A stretch of DNA of 64,000 bases from Woeseiaceae bacterium. Its GTDB lineage: Bacteria > Pseudomonadota > Gammaproteobacteria > Steroidobacterales > Woeseiaceae. The stretch covers positions 124,001-188,000 of the forward strand of contig JAJFKS010000033.1 of NCBI GenBank assembly GCA_021773115.1, in the 5' to 3' direction. Positions 1 through 8,808 of the stretch are shown here, piece after piece; positions within the stretch are counted from its first letter, which is position 1; each line of letters opens with the position of its first letter. A program made the position numbers and the translations under genes. The notes below the pieces were generated by a model, which was not told the origin of the DNA, made no database searches, and saw nothing but the letters and a program-made list of their open reading frames with translations.

Positions 1-1396
1 CGACGCCAAATTTGAGCGCGTGTACGCCGCCAAACCAGCTGAAGTTCTGACGCAGCTGCAGCGACTCTTCACTTTCGTCAAAGGTAAACCCGGGGTGCCC
101 AATGATCGCAGCAGTGAGACCATCGCTCGATTCAACCACAACCTGTGGATCGCTGCTGGCGAAGGGCTGTGCATAGTCCCAGTCGAAAGTGCTGTAGAGC
201 AGACGGGTCTCGGAGGTAAAGCCGGGAGCATCGTAAACAGCGGATATTGCAGTAAGCAGTGAATCACGTTGCTGTGTGGAACCTGCTGACGGAAACGTAA
301 CGCCACCTTCGAGCCCGCCACCTTGTCGTTCAATACTGATGTCTGAAACGTTGGCGCGAAACGACAACTGCCAGTCTTCATTCAGACGGTGATCCAGCTT
401 CAGCGACGCCAGCAAGGATTCGTTCTGGCCACGCACCGTGTCGTTTACACCGAGTGTCGGCGATGACAGCAAGTTGTCCTTGTCGTCGCGCGTGTACTCA
501 AGATTCGTGAAAAAGAAAGTGCGATCCTCGACAATTGGGCCGCCCAGCGAAAAGCCATACTGGTCACGCCTGAATCCATCACGCACGGCATTGCCGGACA
601 GGTCGCGGTTGGCAAACGGTGACGAGGCATCGACCGCGGCACCAGGGCGCACGAGGTAGAACAGTTCGCTGTACCAGTCGTTACTTCCGGAGCGCGGTGT
701 GACGTTGACGACGCCATTACCGGTACGACCGTACTCAACTGAATACGACGATGCGAGCACCGTGACATCCGATGCAGCTCCCGTCGAAATGGGAAATTTT
801 GGGCCACCGAGAAAATTCTCGTTGTTGTCCAGACCATCGATCAGGTACTGCGCAAACAGGCCATTAGCGCCGTTAATTGAGATCCCTGGTGATTCCGGGA
901 AGAAGCCGGTCGCGGGCACCACGTTGGGCAATCGAATCAGTGCTCGCGTCAGATCACGAGCCTCGATTGGCAACGACTCCAGTTCGTGCCGGTTCAAACT
1001 CGCACTAACTTCCGCATCCAGCGCATTGACAGTGAGGGCGTTGTGCCGGCCGCTGACCATAATGTTGTCCACCATGCGTAACGCGAGAGACCGCGATTCA
1101 TTGCTGCGCAGACGAATGTCGGCAGCAACTTCGATGCCGTCGATTACCACTGCATAACCCGGCCCTGCAGGTACCGCAGAAAAACGTGCGCGGCCTGCAT
1201 CATTGCTGGTGTTAGTCGATTCGAATCCGGTCAGCGAGTTTCTCAGCGTAACCGCCGTATTGGTCGCGATACTGCCGTCGCTTGCGCTTACGGCAACATC
1301 CACGTTCGCCGCAATTGCGGTACCGACGAATAGCAGCGCGAAAATACCCGTACCGGTTCGGATCGCACACAGCGGTGCTGAGAAGGGCAATGCCAT
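1..1396 (-). CDS. TonB-dependent receptor, N-terminal part (runs off the window)
   Basis: Read on the minus strand, the frame is open from an ATG at 1396 to the window edge (465 codons, no stop), so the C-terminal beta-barrel is missing. A signal peptide ends near AIAA. It is followed by a carboxypeptidase-regulatory-like beta-sandwich (about residues 30-115) and then a plug domain with SINGANGLFAQYLIDGLDNN and VEYGRTGNGVVNV, typical of Oar-like outer-membrane receptors. The early barrel has alternating strands ending in aromatic residues. An AGGAA ribosome binding site lies about 10 bases before the ATG. It probably imports a large substrate (a siderophore, peptide or glycan) using TonB energy. 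The substrate cannot be told from this part. Confidence 0.88.
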   Translation of the reverse strand, partial: MALPFSAPLCAIRTGTGIFALLFVGTAIAANVDVAVSASDGSIATNTAVTLRNSLTGFESTNTSNDAGRARFSAVPAGPGYAVVIDGIEVAADIRLRSNESRSLALRMVDNIMVSGRHNALTVNALDAEVSASLNRHELESLPIEARDLTRALIRLPNVVPATGFFPESPGISINGANGLFAQYLIDGLDNNENFLGGPKFPISTGAASDVTVLASSYSVEYGRTGNGVVNVTPRSGSNDWYSELFYLVRPGAAVDASSPFANRDLSGNAVRDGFRRDQYGFSLGGPIVEDRTFFFTNLEYTRDDKDNLLSSPTLGVNDTVRGQNESLLASLKLDHRLNEDWQLSFRANVSDISIERQGGGLEGGVTFPSAGSTQQRDSLLTAISAVYDAPGFTSETRLLYSTFDWDYAQPFASSDPQVVVESSDGLTAAIIGHPGFTFDESEESLQLRQNFSWFGGVHALKFGV

Positions 1397-1634
1397 GGTT
1401 TGTGGTTTCCTGGTAGTTCTGATTCGTGTTTGCCGGCGGCAGCGTACGCAGCTTTCTCACATCAAAGTGCTCTCCACCCTTACACATACCGGCTGGGGCG
1501 ACCTTATGTTACAGCTTGCGAAGAATTCGTGAGATTCGACGAGTGCTGCGTAGTGCCCGCAGAATGCCGCCGGTGACAATTGGATCGCTACGCCGGTCTT
1601 GATAAGCCCACGAGCCATTCACAAAGAGATCTGC

Positions 1635-2294
1635 GTGCACAATCTGCTTGCTGTCTATTTCGTATTGCTGTTGGCGCCGGCCGCGACCGTGGATATTCCG
1701 GTCGATGACCTCAGCGGCTGGACGAGGCAGTCATACAACAAGATCCGCCCGAACGAGGTTGCCATCGACAATGGCGCGCTGCATATCGGGGTTCGCGGCT
1801 CGGCGAGCCCGTTGGTCTTTGGCTTCGAAACACCGCTGCAACTTATCGGCATAACTGTGGTTGCCAGCTGGAGTGGTGAACTGCAAATCCCGGAGGGCCT
1901 GACCCAGGGTGACGAGAATGCCGATGATTTCGTCTTGAAGTTCGGTGTGGTTGAGGCCGGTGACCAGACCCTCAATTGGCTGCAGCGACAAATCGCGGCC
2001 GACTGGATCCAGCAGTTGTTCTGCCTGGCTCCGCCGGACAGCGGAGTGAGGCGCATAAACTTCCTGACGACTACGCAGCAAGCCAAACTGGTCGGTTCGA
2101 CTCGGACGCATCCACTGAGCGAGTTGCTGACGGAGTCGCGAATCCTTGACCTGCAAAGCCCCGGCAGCTTTGAGATGAAATATGAGTTCCCTATACCCGT
2201 TGAGGCCCTTGGGCTGTGGATATCGGCGGATGGCGACGATACCGGCTCAGATTTCGACTTGCACATAGAGCGCATTACGCTGGCTACGAATTAG
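1635..2294 (+). CDS. Exported protein of unknown function, DUF3047-like
   Basis: About 219 residues. The GTG at 1635 is preferred over the longer TTG-started frame at 1599, because AAAGAG lies just upstream and translation then begins with a clean hydrophobic signal peptide (HNLLAVYFVLLLAPAATV). The mature part begins with PVDDLSGW and contains GSASPLVFGF and DDFVLKFGVV. This spacing resembles DUF3047 proteins, which have a beta-sandwich fold resembling carbohydrate-binding modules. No catalytic motif is visible. The family call is tentative; export to the periplasm is the firmer inference. Confidence 0.6.
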   Translation: MHNLLAVYFVLLLAPAATVDIPVDDLSGWTRQSYNKIRPNEVAIDNGALHIGVRGSASPLVFGFETPLQLIGITVVASWSGELQIPEGLTQGDENADDFVLKFGVVEAGDQTLNWLQRQIAADWIQQLFCLAPPDSGVRRINFLTTTQQAKLVGSTRTHPLSELLTESRILDLQSPGSFEMKYEFPIPVEALGLWISADGDDTGSDFDLHIERITLATN

Positions 2295-2367
2295 CCCGCT
2301 GACCGCAGTCGAAATTTGGGCGACAAAGGCCTATCCTGCAACGCTTACTCCCGATGCCAGGTTGATC

Positions 2368-3099
2368 ATGAAAATCACGAAGCTCGTATTGCTCGTCGCT
2401 GTTGTCGCAGCTCTGCTGCTCGTCATTGCCGGCCCGGGCTCGAGGCTGGGCCTGTGGCCGTTCGGCACCGGTTTCCTGTTGTTGCGCTGGGCGCTGTATC
2501 TCGGTGCGGGTGCCGCTGTGCTTGCGCTCGTGATGTTGGTTATTCCGAAAACACGCGCGAGCAATGCGAGCGTGCTTGCCGCTGCATTGCTGGTCGGCCT
2601 GGCAACCGCATGGGTACCGTACAGTGCTTATCGGACAGCGCGATCCGTGCCGGCTATTCATGACATCACAAGCAATACATTGAACCCGCCCGCTTTCGTC
2701 GCAATCCTGCCGTTGCGCGCGAGTGCGTCCAATCCGCCTGAATACATGGGCGAGGAAATCGCCAAACAGCAGCGCGAGGCTTATCCGGATATCAAAACCC
2801 TGCGGCTCAACAAGCCAGCGGGTGAGGTGTTTCGTGCCGCACTAAAATCGGCACAAGCCCTGGGTTGGGATATCGTCGCTGAAGCACCGGCCGAAGGCCG
2901 AATCGAGGCAACGATCACGACGTTCTGGTTTGGCTTCAAAGATGATGTCGTCATACGCATCGTTGGCGTCGGCGAAAGCAGCGATCTGGATATTCGCTCA
3001 AAGTCGCGTGTTGGCCGCAGCGATCTGGGAGCCAATGCAGCGCGAATTCGTCGCTTTGTCAGTGAGCTCGAAAGCACGGTCCAGGCGCCGCGACCTTAA
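2368..3099 (+). CDS. DUF1499 family membrane protein
   Basis: About 243 residues. The ATG at 2368 is preferred to a TTG two codons earlier. Three hydrophobic segments in the first 95 residues (LVLLVAVVAALLLVIA, LLLRWALYLGAGAAVLALV, VLAAALLVGLATAW) anchor a C-terminal soluble domain. The domain begins with PAIHDITSNTLNPPAF, the hallmark start of DUF1499, and continues to a basic C-terminus. The biochemical role of DUF1499 is not established. It lies in an envelope-protein neighbourhood and is not clearly in an operon. Confidence 0.8.
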   Translation: MKITKLVLLVAVVAALLLVIAGPGSRLGLWPFGTGFLLLRWALYLGAGAAVLALVMLVIPKTRASNASVLAAALLVGLATAWVPYSAYRTARSVPAIHDITSNTLNPPAFVAILPLRASASNPPEYMGEEIAKQQREAYPDIKTLRLNKPAGEVFRAALKSAQALGWDIVAEAPAEGRIEATITTFWFGFKDDVVIRIVGVGESSDLDIRSKSRVGRSDLGANAARIRRFVSELESTVQAPRP

Positions 3100-3143
3100 A
3101 CAGTCGCAAAGGCTCGTCGATCTGAGGCCTTTTTTACGGCGAA

Positions 3144-3461
3144 CTACTGGTAAACACGAGTGCGGTAACGGACATAACCGCCCGTTTCAATGCCGTGCGG
3201 ATCGTGGTGCGTCCAGTGCACCAGGCCACCCAGCTCATTCCACTCGTACATCCCACGTACCCGGACCCGGTCACCCAGACTCAGGGGTACACATTCGGCA
3301 AGATCAATGTTGTGGGCGATCAACAGGGTTCGGCGATCGCCGATGTCGAGGATAAAACGCTGATGGCGCGAACCGTCATTGTCGTCCGACAACAAGCGAC
3401 GAACGAAGCCTCTGACTTCAATCCAGCTGCCGTCATCTGTCTTCTTGTAGGGTTCGCTCAT
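3144..3461 (-). CDS. DUF3465 family protein
   Basis: A 105-residue protein with the conserved block GSRHQRFILDIGDRRTLLIAHNIDLA followed, after a short gap, by GDRVRVRGMYEWN and VHWTHHDP (residues about 31-89). These match DUF3465, a small OB-fold-like domain whose members usually carry a signal peptide. This copy has no signal peptide and begins MSEPYKKTDDGSW. It may be cytoplasmic, or the start may be misjudged, though no better upstream start is seen. The histidine-rich C-terminal half suggests nucleic acid or metal binding, but that is only a guess. Confidence 0.75.
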   Translation of the reverse strand: MSEPYKKTDDGSWIEVRGFVRRLLSDDNDGSRHQRFILDIGDRRTLLIAHNIDLAECVPLSLGDRVRVRGMYEWNELGGLVHWTHHDPHGIETGGYVRYRTRVYQ

Positions 3462-3514
3462 GTTTTGCCCATGTTCTTGTTATCTGGGGCAGACAGACAG
3501 AGTGCCATGAAAAA

Positions 3515-3541
3515 CGCGGCAAACCATCGCTGGTTGCCGCG
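3515..3541 (-). terminator. Rho-independent terminator of the OmpA-type lipoprotein gene
   Basis: On the minus strand a GC-rich stem (GCGGCAACC against GGTTTGCCGC with one bulged base, closed by an extra G-C pair) is followed by five T residues (positions 3514-3510). It lies about 20 bases after the stop of the lipoprotein gene. Confidence 0.8.
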
Positions 3542-3562
3542 CTGTCTTTCCATGTGACCAAT

Positions 3563-4240
3563 TTAGCCCTGGGTAACAGGCACCATCGTGATTTCGACGC
3601 GTCGATTCAACTGACGTCCGCTGTCAGTGTTGTTGTCGGCGACCGGTCGAGATTCGCCCATTCCCAGCGTTATCAGGCGCTGCGGGATAACACCTTGAGC
3701 CGTGAGGTATCTCGAGACCGAATTTGCACGCCGCTCAGACAAGCTCTGGTTATAGCTGTCAGAACCGGTGCTGTCCGTGTGGCCTGCCACTTCAACAACC
3801 GTTTGCTCATATTCGGCGAGTACCTTGCCGACTGAGGTCAGAACGTTGAAAAACGCCGGGCTCAGGTCTGAGTTGTTGGTCGCGAAGGTCACATTGCCAG
3901 GCATGTTGAGCGTAATGTTGTCGCCGTTGCGGACAACGCTGACGCCAGTGCCTTCCAGCTCAGCTCTGAGTTGAGCTTCCTGCTTGTCCTGATAACGACC
4001 AATCGCGCCACCGGCCAGTGCACCGATACCGGCACCAATCAGGGCGTGCTGACGCCGCTCAACAGCGTCGTCACCGGAGATAAGTCCGGCTACAACACCT
4101 GCTGCCGCGCCAATCAGGGCACCTTTCGTGGTGGAACTGGTCTTTTCTTCACGCGTGTAGGCGTCAAGGGTCGTACAGCCGCTCACAAAAACCGTCATTA
4201 CGGTCATCGCGAGGATAATTCTTGAAGATTGAAGTTTCAT
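3563..4240 (-). CDS. OmpA-family lipoprotein with glycine zipper (YiaD-like)
   Basis: 225 residues from the ATG at 4240, which has AAAGGAAAT just upstream; an in-frame start 11 codons earlier lacks this. The signal sequence ends in the lipobox VSGC (Cys22). A Gly-zipper/Rick_17kDa-like region follows (GALIGAAAGVVAGLI and ALIGAGIGALAGGAIG), then an OmpA C-terminal peptidoglycan-binding domain (about residues 105-225) with VAGHTDSTGSDSYNQSLSERRA and the final NRRVEI. It is predicted to be an outer-membrane lipoprotein that tethers the membrane to peptidoglycan. It is transcribed alone, with its own terminator. Confidence 0.92.
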   Translation of the reverse strand: MKLQSSRIILAMTVMTVFVSGCTTLDAYTREEKTSSTTKGALIGAAAGVVAGLISGDDAVERRQHALIGAGIGALAGGAIGRYQDKQEAQLRAELEGTGVSVVRNGDNITLNMPGNVTFATNNSDLSPAFFNVLTSVGKVLAEYEQTVVEVAGHTDSTGSDSYNQSLSERRANSVSRYLTAQGVIPQRLITLGMGESRPVADNNTDSGRQLNRRVEITMVPVTQG

Positions 4241-4287
4241 GATATTTCCTTTGAATGTCATGTTTGAGCGCATTAAAGCGCTTTGTA

Positions 4288-4324
4288 CCTGAACAGAGAC
4301 TTAATTGGGGCATTTTTGTTCAGG
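4288..4324. repeat. Inverted repeat in the ompA-lipoprotein/Mpo1-like intergenic region
   Basis: Perfect 8-bp arms CCTGAACA (4288-4295) and TGTTCAGG (4317-4324) are separated by 21 bases. They sit about 50 bp upstream of the OmpA-type lipoprotein start and about 70 bp upstream of the Mpo1-like gene. This could be a regulator-binding site or a leader hairpin; no known operator was recognised. Confidence 0.4.
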
Positions 4325-4393
4325 AGAAGGGGAGATTTGATCCAGACTGCGTACTGTGTCACAAGTCCGACCTGCGACGGGTAGAATATTACA

Positions 4394-4855
4394 ATGATCG
4401 AAAACGACGACTGGCTCAGCCGTTACCAGCAATCGCATCAAAACCTACGCAATCCGATGGTTTTCTGGGCGGCTGTGCCGATGGCCGTCATCGGGCTGAC
4501 CGGCGTTCTCTGGGCCTTGCCAGTGCCATCCGAGTTCCAGCGCATATCGCCATTACTCAACTGGGGCAGCGCTTTCCTGATGGTATCCGCTATTTACTAT
4601 TTCATTATTTCACTGTCGCTGGCGATCGGCCTGTTGCCATTCCTGCTGGGACTGGCGGCCGTGCAGCTGTGGCTCGCGGACTCCGGCCTTCCGCCGATGG
4701 GTGTCTCGCTTGGCCTGCTGCTGGCCGGCCTCGTTGGTATCGCCCTGGGTCGTGGAGGAGCGCCGCGCGCCATTCTGCAGGACGTGCAACTGATAATGAT
4801 TGGCCCGGTGTGGCTATTGTCTGAAATTTACAGACGTTTCGGAATCCCCGTTTAG
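4394..4855 (+). CDS. Mpo1-like (DUF962) membrane protein
   Basis: 153 residues beginning MIENDDWLSRYQQSHQN, the family signature; the SHQNLRNP histidine is conserved. Four hydrophobic segments cover residues about 20-45, 55-75, 80-95 and 105-125. DUF962 includes yeast Mpo1, an Fe-dependent dioxygenase acting on 2-hydroxy fatty acids, so a role in fatty acid alpha-oxidation is possible. That extension to this bacterial member is inference. There is no Shine-Dalgarno before the ATG. Instead a TAGAAT -10-like box lies 6 bases upstream of it, suggesting a leaderless message. Confidence 0.75.
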   Translation: MIENDDWLSRYQQSHQNLRNPMVFWAAVPMAVIGLTGVLWALPVPSEFQRISPLLNWGSAFLMVSAIYYFIISLSLAIGLLPFLLGLAAVQLWLADSGLPPMGVSLGLLLAGLVGIALGRGGAPRAILQDVQLIMIGPVWLLSEIYRRFGIPV

Positions 4856-4899
4856 CAGCTAGAATCGATTCCCCACACCGCAAAGCGCAGGAAAATTTG

Positions 4900-6069
4900 G
4901 TGAGCACTAAACTCGATCCGATGGACATCTATGACATTCGTTCAGAACTTAGCGACGATGAAGCCATGGTCAAAGACACTGTCGCACGCTATGTCGACGA
5001 CAAAGTCATTCCCCTGATGCAAAGTGCGTTTGAACAACACGAGTTTCCACGCCACTTGATTCAGGAAGTCGCCGAGCTGGGGCTCTTGGGCAGTTCGATC
5101 GATGGCTATGACTGCGCCGGCCTCAACAGCGTGAGCTATGGGCTGATATGCCAGGAGCTGGAACGCGGCGACAGTGGCCTGCGGAGCTTCGTTTCGGTCC
5201 AGAGCAGCCTCGTGATGTTCCCGATCTACGCGTACGGATCTGAAGAACAAAAACAGCGCTGGCTACCCGCAATGGCGAAAGGCGAAGCCATCGGCTGCTT
5301 CGGACTCACCGAGCCGCATGGCGGCTCAGACCCGAGCAATATGAAAACACACGCCAAGCGCGACGGCGACGACTGGATTCTGAACGGCGCAAAAATGTGG
5401 ATCACCAACGCCACCATTGCCGATGCAGCTGTCGTCTGGGCTAAAACCGATGAAGGCATCAAAGGCTTTATCGTTGAAAAAGATATGCCCGGTTTTGATA
5501 CCCAGGAAATCGAAAACAAGTTTTCCTTGCGAGCATCTGTAACCGGCGCATTATTTTTTAACAATGTTCGCATTCCGGAAGCGAACGTACTTCCCGGTGT
5601 CTCGAGCCTGAAAGGCCCGCTGAGCTGCCTGACACAGGCACGTTATGGAATCACCTGGGGTGTCATCGGTGCGGCGCAAGCTTGTCTGAACGAAGTTCTT
5701 GCTTACACACAGGAACGCATTTTGTTCGGCAAACCGCTTGCCAGTACACAAACCATCCAGATTCGCATGGCGGACATGAGCCGTCGTATCACGACCGCGC
5801 AGCTGCTGTCGTTGCGACTGGGGAGAATCAAGGACAAGGGTCAACTGAGTCCGACGCAGGTGTCGATGGCGAAATGGAACAACTGCCGGGCGGCGCTCGA
5901 TATCGCCCGCGATGCACGCGATATCCTCGGCGGCGCAGGTATCAGCGCGGAGTTTGTTCCCATTCGACACATGCTGAACCTGGAAAGCGTTATTACTTAC
6001 GAAGGCACCGAAACCGTACATCAGCTAGTCGTCGGCAAAGAATTGACCGGAATTAACGCGTTCGGATAA
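4900..6069 (+). CDS. gcdH: Glutaryl-CoA dehydrogenase (acyl-CoA dehydrogenase family)
   Basis: 389 residues from a GTG at 4900, with CAGGA seven bases upstream; an ATG at 4921 is an alternative start. It is an FAD enzyme oxidising and decarboxylating glutaryl-CoA to crotonyl-CoA in lysine, tryptophan and glutarate breakdown. The GCDH-specific string SGLRSFVSVQSSLVM carries the substrate-binding arginine. CFGLTEPHGGSDPSNM is the flavin-binding signature, and the catalytic base glutamate lies in TYEGTETVHQLVVG. Length is normal. The MATE gene begins 8 bases downstream, so the two may be co-transcribed. Confidence 0.95.
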   Translation: MSTKLDPMDIYDIRSELSDDEAMVKDTVARYVDDKVIPLMQSAFEQHEFPRHLIQEVAELGLLGSSIDGYDCAGLNSVSYGLICQELERGDSGLRSFVSVQSSLVMFPIYAYGSEEQKQRWLPAMAKGEAIGCFGLTEPHGGSDPSNMKTHAKRDGDDWILNGAKMWITNATIADAAVVWAKTDEGIKGFIVEKDMPGFDTQEIENKFSLRASVTGALFFNNVRIPEANVLPGVSSLKGPLSCLTQARYGITWGVIGAAQACLNEVLAYTQERILFGKPLASTQTIQIRMADMSRRITTAQLLSLRLGRIKDKGQLSPTQVSMAKWNNCRAALDIARDARDILGGAGISAEFVPIRHMLNLESVITYEGTETVHQLVVGKELTGINAFG

Positions 6070-6076
6070 TACGCCC

Positions 6077-7414
6077 ATGAGTGACGCGGGCCTGCCGCAA
6101 GACCGTGACATGTGGCGCATCGCAGTGCCCATGATTCTTTCCAATATTTCGGTCCCATTGCTCGGCATGGTCGACACTGGCGTAACGGGGCACCTCGACG
6201 ATCCGGCCTACCTCGGTGCCGTCGCCATCGGCGCGACCATTTTCACCTTTATCTATATGGGCATGAATTTTCTGCGCATGGGAACAACCGGCACCACCGC
6301 CCAGCAATACGGTGACAGTGACCATGATGGTCTGCGCGCCGCGCTCGGACAGGCGCTGATTGTCGGCTTGCTTATCGCGTTGCTGCTCATTGTGCTGCAG
6401 ATTCCGATCAAGAATCTCGCACTGAGCCTGATTGGTGGCGAGTCTGCGACACAAGGATTTGCTGCCGAGTATTTCTCGATCCGAATCTGGAGTGCACCGG
6501 GGACGCTCGCGAACTTCGCGCTGATCGGCTGGTTTCTCGGTCTACAAAATGCGCGTGTTCCATTATTTATTTTTCTGACAATCAATATCACCAACATTAT
6601 TCTCGACCTGGTCTTCGTCGTCGTACTTGGCATGACGGTTGATGGCGTTGCGCTCGCATCAGTTATCGCTGAGTACTCGGGCTTCCTCGTCGGTGCCAGG
6701 TTCGCGTTGTCAGCGCTAAAATGCCATGAAGGTCGTTGGCTTCCGGAGCGGCTGACGAATATTAGTGCCTATCGTGCATTCTTCTCGGTCAATGCCAATA
6801 TCTTCATTCGCACCATGGCCTTGATATTTGCGCTGGCATTTGTGACCGCGCAGAGTGCACGCCTCGGACCACTGGTTCTCGCTGCCAACGCCGTGCTCAT
6901 GAATTTTCAGCACCTCACTTCGTTTGGCCTCGACGGCCTGGCACACGCAGCCGAAGCCCTGGTGGGTAAAGCGGTGGGCCAAAGGAGCCGCGAGGCGCTG
7001 GTACGCGCCGTCAATCTCACCTTAAAGTGGTCAGTAATTTTCGCGGTTGGTTTCACGATTTTCTATCTTGTCGCCGGTCAGTTGATCATCTCGATATTGA
7101 CCGACCTCGATGAGGTTCGCGAAACGGCGCGCCGTTACCTGCCCTGGATGATTGCATCACCGCTAATCTCGGTGTGGTGCTTTCTCTACGACGGTGTCTA
7201 CATCGGCGCAACGCGTGCCAAAGCCATGAGAAACATCATGCTGGTTTCAACGCTCGCCGTGTTTCTGCCAGCCTGGTACCTGACTCAGCGTTTCGGCAAC
7301 AACGGCTTGTGGTTCGCGTTCCTGCTATTCATGGCTAGTCGCGGGATCGGCATGCATGTCATCTACCGTCAGAAGATTATGCGCGGTGCGCTGGGCCCAA
7401 ACGTAGCCCAGTAA
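6077..7414 (+). CDS. MATE family efflux transporter, DinF-like
   Basis: 445 residues with about twelve membrane segments in two MatE halves (about 10-210 and 230-440). The N-terminus MWRIAVPMILSNISVPLLGMVDTGVTGHL and the NFLRMGTTGTTAQ loop are typical of the DinF branch. It is expected to be an inner-membrane exporter driven by Na+ or H+; substrate unknown. It starts 8 bases after gcdH. Its last 30 codons overlap, tail to tail, the end of the next MATE gene on the opposite strand. Confidence 0.9.
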   Translation: MSDAGLPQDRDMWRIAVPMILSNISVPLLGMVDTGVTGHLDDPAYLGAVAIGATIFTFIYMGMNFLRMGTTGTTAQQYGDSDHDGLRAALGQALIVGLLIALLLIVLQIPIKNLALSLIGGESATQGFAAEYFSIRIWSAPGTLANFALIGWFLGLQNARVPLFIFLTINITNIILDLVFVVVLGMTVDGVALASVIAEYSGFLVGARFALSALKCHEGRWLPERLTNISAYRAFFSVNANIFIRTMALIFALAFVTAQSARLGPLVLAANAVLMNFQHLTSFGLDGLAHAAEALVGKAVGQRSREALVRAVNLTLKWSVIFAVGFTIFYLVAGQLIISILTDLDEVRETARRYLPWMIASPLISVWCFLYDGVYIGATRAKAMRNIMLVSTLAVFLPAWYLTQRFGNNGLWFAFLLFMASRGIGMHVIYRQKIMRGALGPNVAQ

Positions 7415-8707
7415 ACCAGTGAGCAGATTCGCCAGCGCATAGGCAGCGAAGATTCCGGCTATTCCGAAGAATTTCTCGGCAATAAATGCGATCGGCAAAT
7501 ACAACACAATCATGCGCGCGACACTGATATAGACGCCCGGCATTGGTTGACCCAATCCGTTGAAAGCCGCATTGACGACCATGACAATGCCGTAGGCGCC
7601 GTAGCTGATCGGTGCAATCCAGAGAAACAAACGCGTCACGCGGTTGACGTCAGGGTTGTCACTGAAGAGTCCCGGCAGGACTCCGGACAAGAGGGCAAGC
7701 AGGACCACAAGAACCAATCCGCTCCCCAGGCAGAATAATGCGCACTGCCGAAGCGACAATTGAATGCGATCTTCCTTGCCCGCCGAAAGATTCTGGCCAA
7801 CAAATGGACCGATCACCGACGACAGCGCATAAAAGATGACGAGAACCATCGACTCAATACGACTGGCAACGCCGAAACCCGCCACGGCATCCGGCCCGTA
7901 ACGGGCAATCATCGCCGTAATTAAAGCGACCGTGATCGGAATAATGGCGTTCGTGGCCGCCGCCGGCAATCCAACATGCAGGATGTCGACCCAGGACTTC
8001 GACAGCTCACCTGGTTTCGGCTTTTTGAAGCTGACCATGTGCAGGCGACAAACAAGAAAATAAACTGTGCCGACGAACATCGACCCCCTCGCCAGCAGCG
8101 CGGCCGTTGCGGCGCCGTTAAGGCCCATGGCGGGTATCTGCCCCAGGCCAAAGATAAAAATCGGATCGAGTATGACGTTGAGCAACGCGCCGGCGATCAT
8201 TAGCTTGCCGGGGAGCATCGTATCGCCGGTTGCCCGCATACAGCTCATCCCAACCATACCGACAACCAGAAATGGCACGCCACTGTATAGCAGCGTCATG
8301 AAACTGCGAATCATCGGAATCATGTCGACCGGCGCACCGAGCAACAGGAATAGAGGCTCAATGGTCAAAATTCCGATCGCCGCTAGAAAAGCGGTAATCA
8401 GAAACGCCAGCACCAGGCTGTCGGACGTGAGACGTCGCGCACGACGGCTATCACCGTTGCCGATCGCGCGAGCAACGACGGATGATGTGCCGGCGCTCAG
8501 GCCGATCGCAACACTGGTGATGATCATCAGGATCGGAAATCCAAAGCTGAATGCCGCGAGCGCCCTGTCTCCAACCTTGCCGAGAAACCAGGCGTCAATG
8601 AGGCCCTGTGCCATCATCGTGGATATACCCACTAACATGGGCAAGGTCATCTTGACGAGGTGTTGTCCGACCGGACCCTCGGTGAGTTTAGCTTTACGCG
8701 ATTCCAT
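7325..8707 (-). CDS. MATE family efflux transporter (second copy)
   Basis: About 460 residues from the ATG at 8707 (MESRKAKLTEGPVGQHLVKM). A longer frame to 8803 adds 32 residues that do not look like MATE. It has twelve hydrophobic segments, with family motifs MLVGISTMMAQGLIDAWFLG at the start of the first half and GFGVASRIESMVLVIFYALS in the second half. It belongs to a different MATE subgroup from its convergent neighbour, with which it shares 90 bp at the 3' end. The substrate is unknown. Confidence 0.9.
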   Translation of the reverse strand: MESRKAKLTEGPVGQHLVKMTLPMLVGISTMMAQGLIDAWFLGKVGDRALAAFSFGFPILMIITSVAIGLSAGTSSVVARAIGNGDSRRARRLTSDSLVLAFLITAFLAAIGILTIEPLFLLLGAPVDMIPMIRSFMTLLYSGVPFLVVGMVGMSCMRATGDTMLPGKLMIAGALLNVILDPIFIFGLGQIPAMGLNGAATAALLARGSMFVGTVYFLVCRLHMVSFKKPKPGELSKSWVDILHVGLPAAATNAIIPITVALITAMIARYGPDAVAGFGVASRIESMVLVIFYALSSVIGPFVGQNLSAGKEDRIQLSLRQCALFCLGSGLVLVVLLALLSGVLPGLFSDNPDVNRVTRLFLWIAPISYGAYGIVMVVNAAFNGLGQPMPGVYISVARMIVLYLPIAFIAEKFFGIAGIFAAYALANLLTGLLGYVWAQRTAHNLLTVDDMHADPATSHE

Positions 8708-8808
8708 CAAATCCCGATATCTTGCGAGTGACACAGACGAATACAGGGTATGGCCGTGAAACTCAAGACCGCCGACAAAAATGACCTGAACGCGCGACGA
8801 CAAGCTGG

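Noticed and set aside
445..837. Minus-strand frame in the receptor region
   Set aside because: The TonB-dependent receptor occupies another frame of the same strand and shows plug-domain motifs.
1397..1634. Possible riboswitch before the DUF3047-like gene
   Set aside because: No conserved core of a known riboswitch class could be folded by eye.
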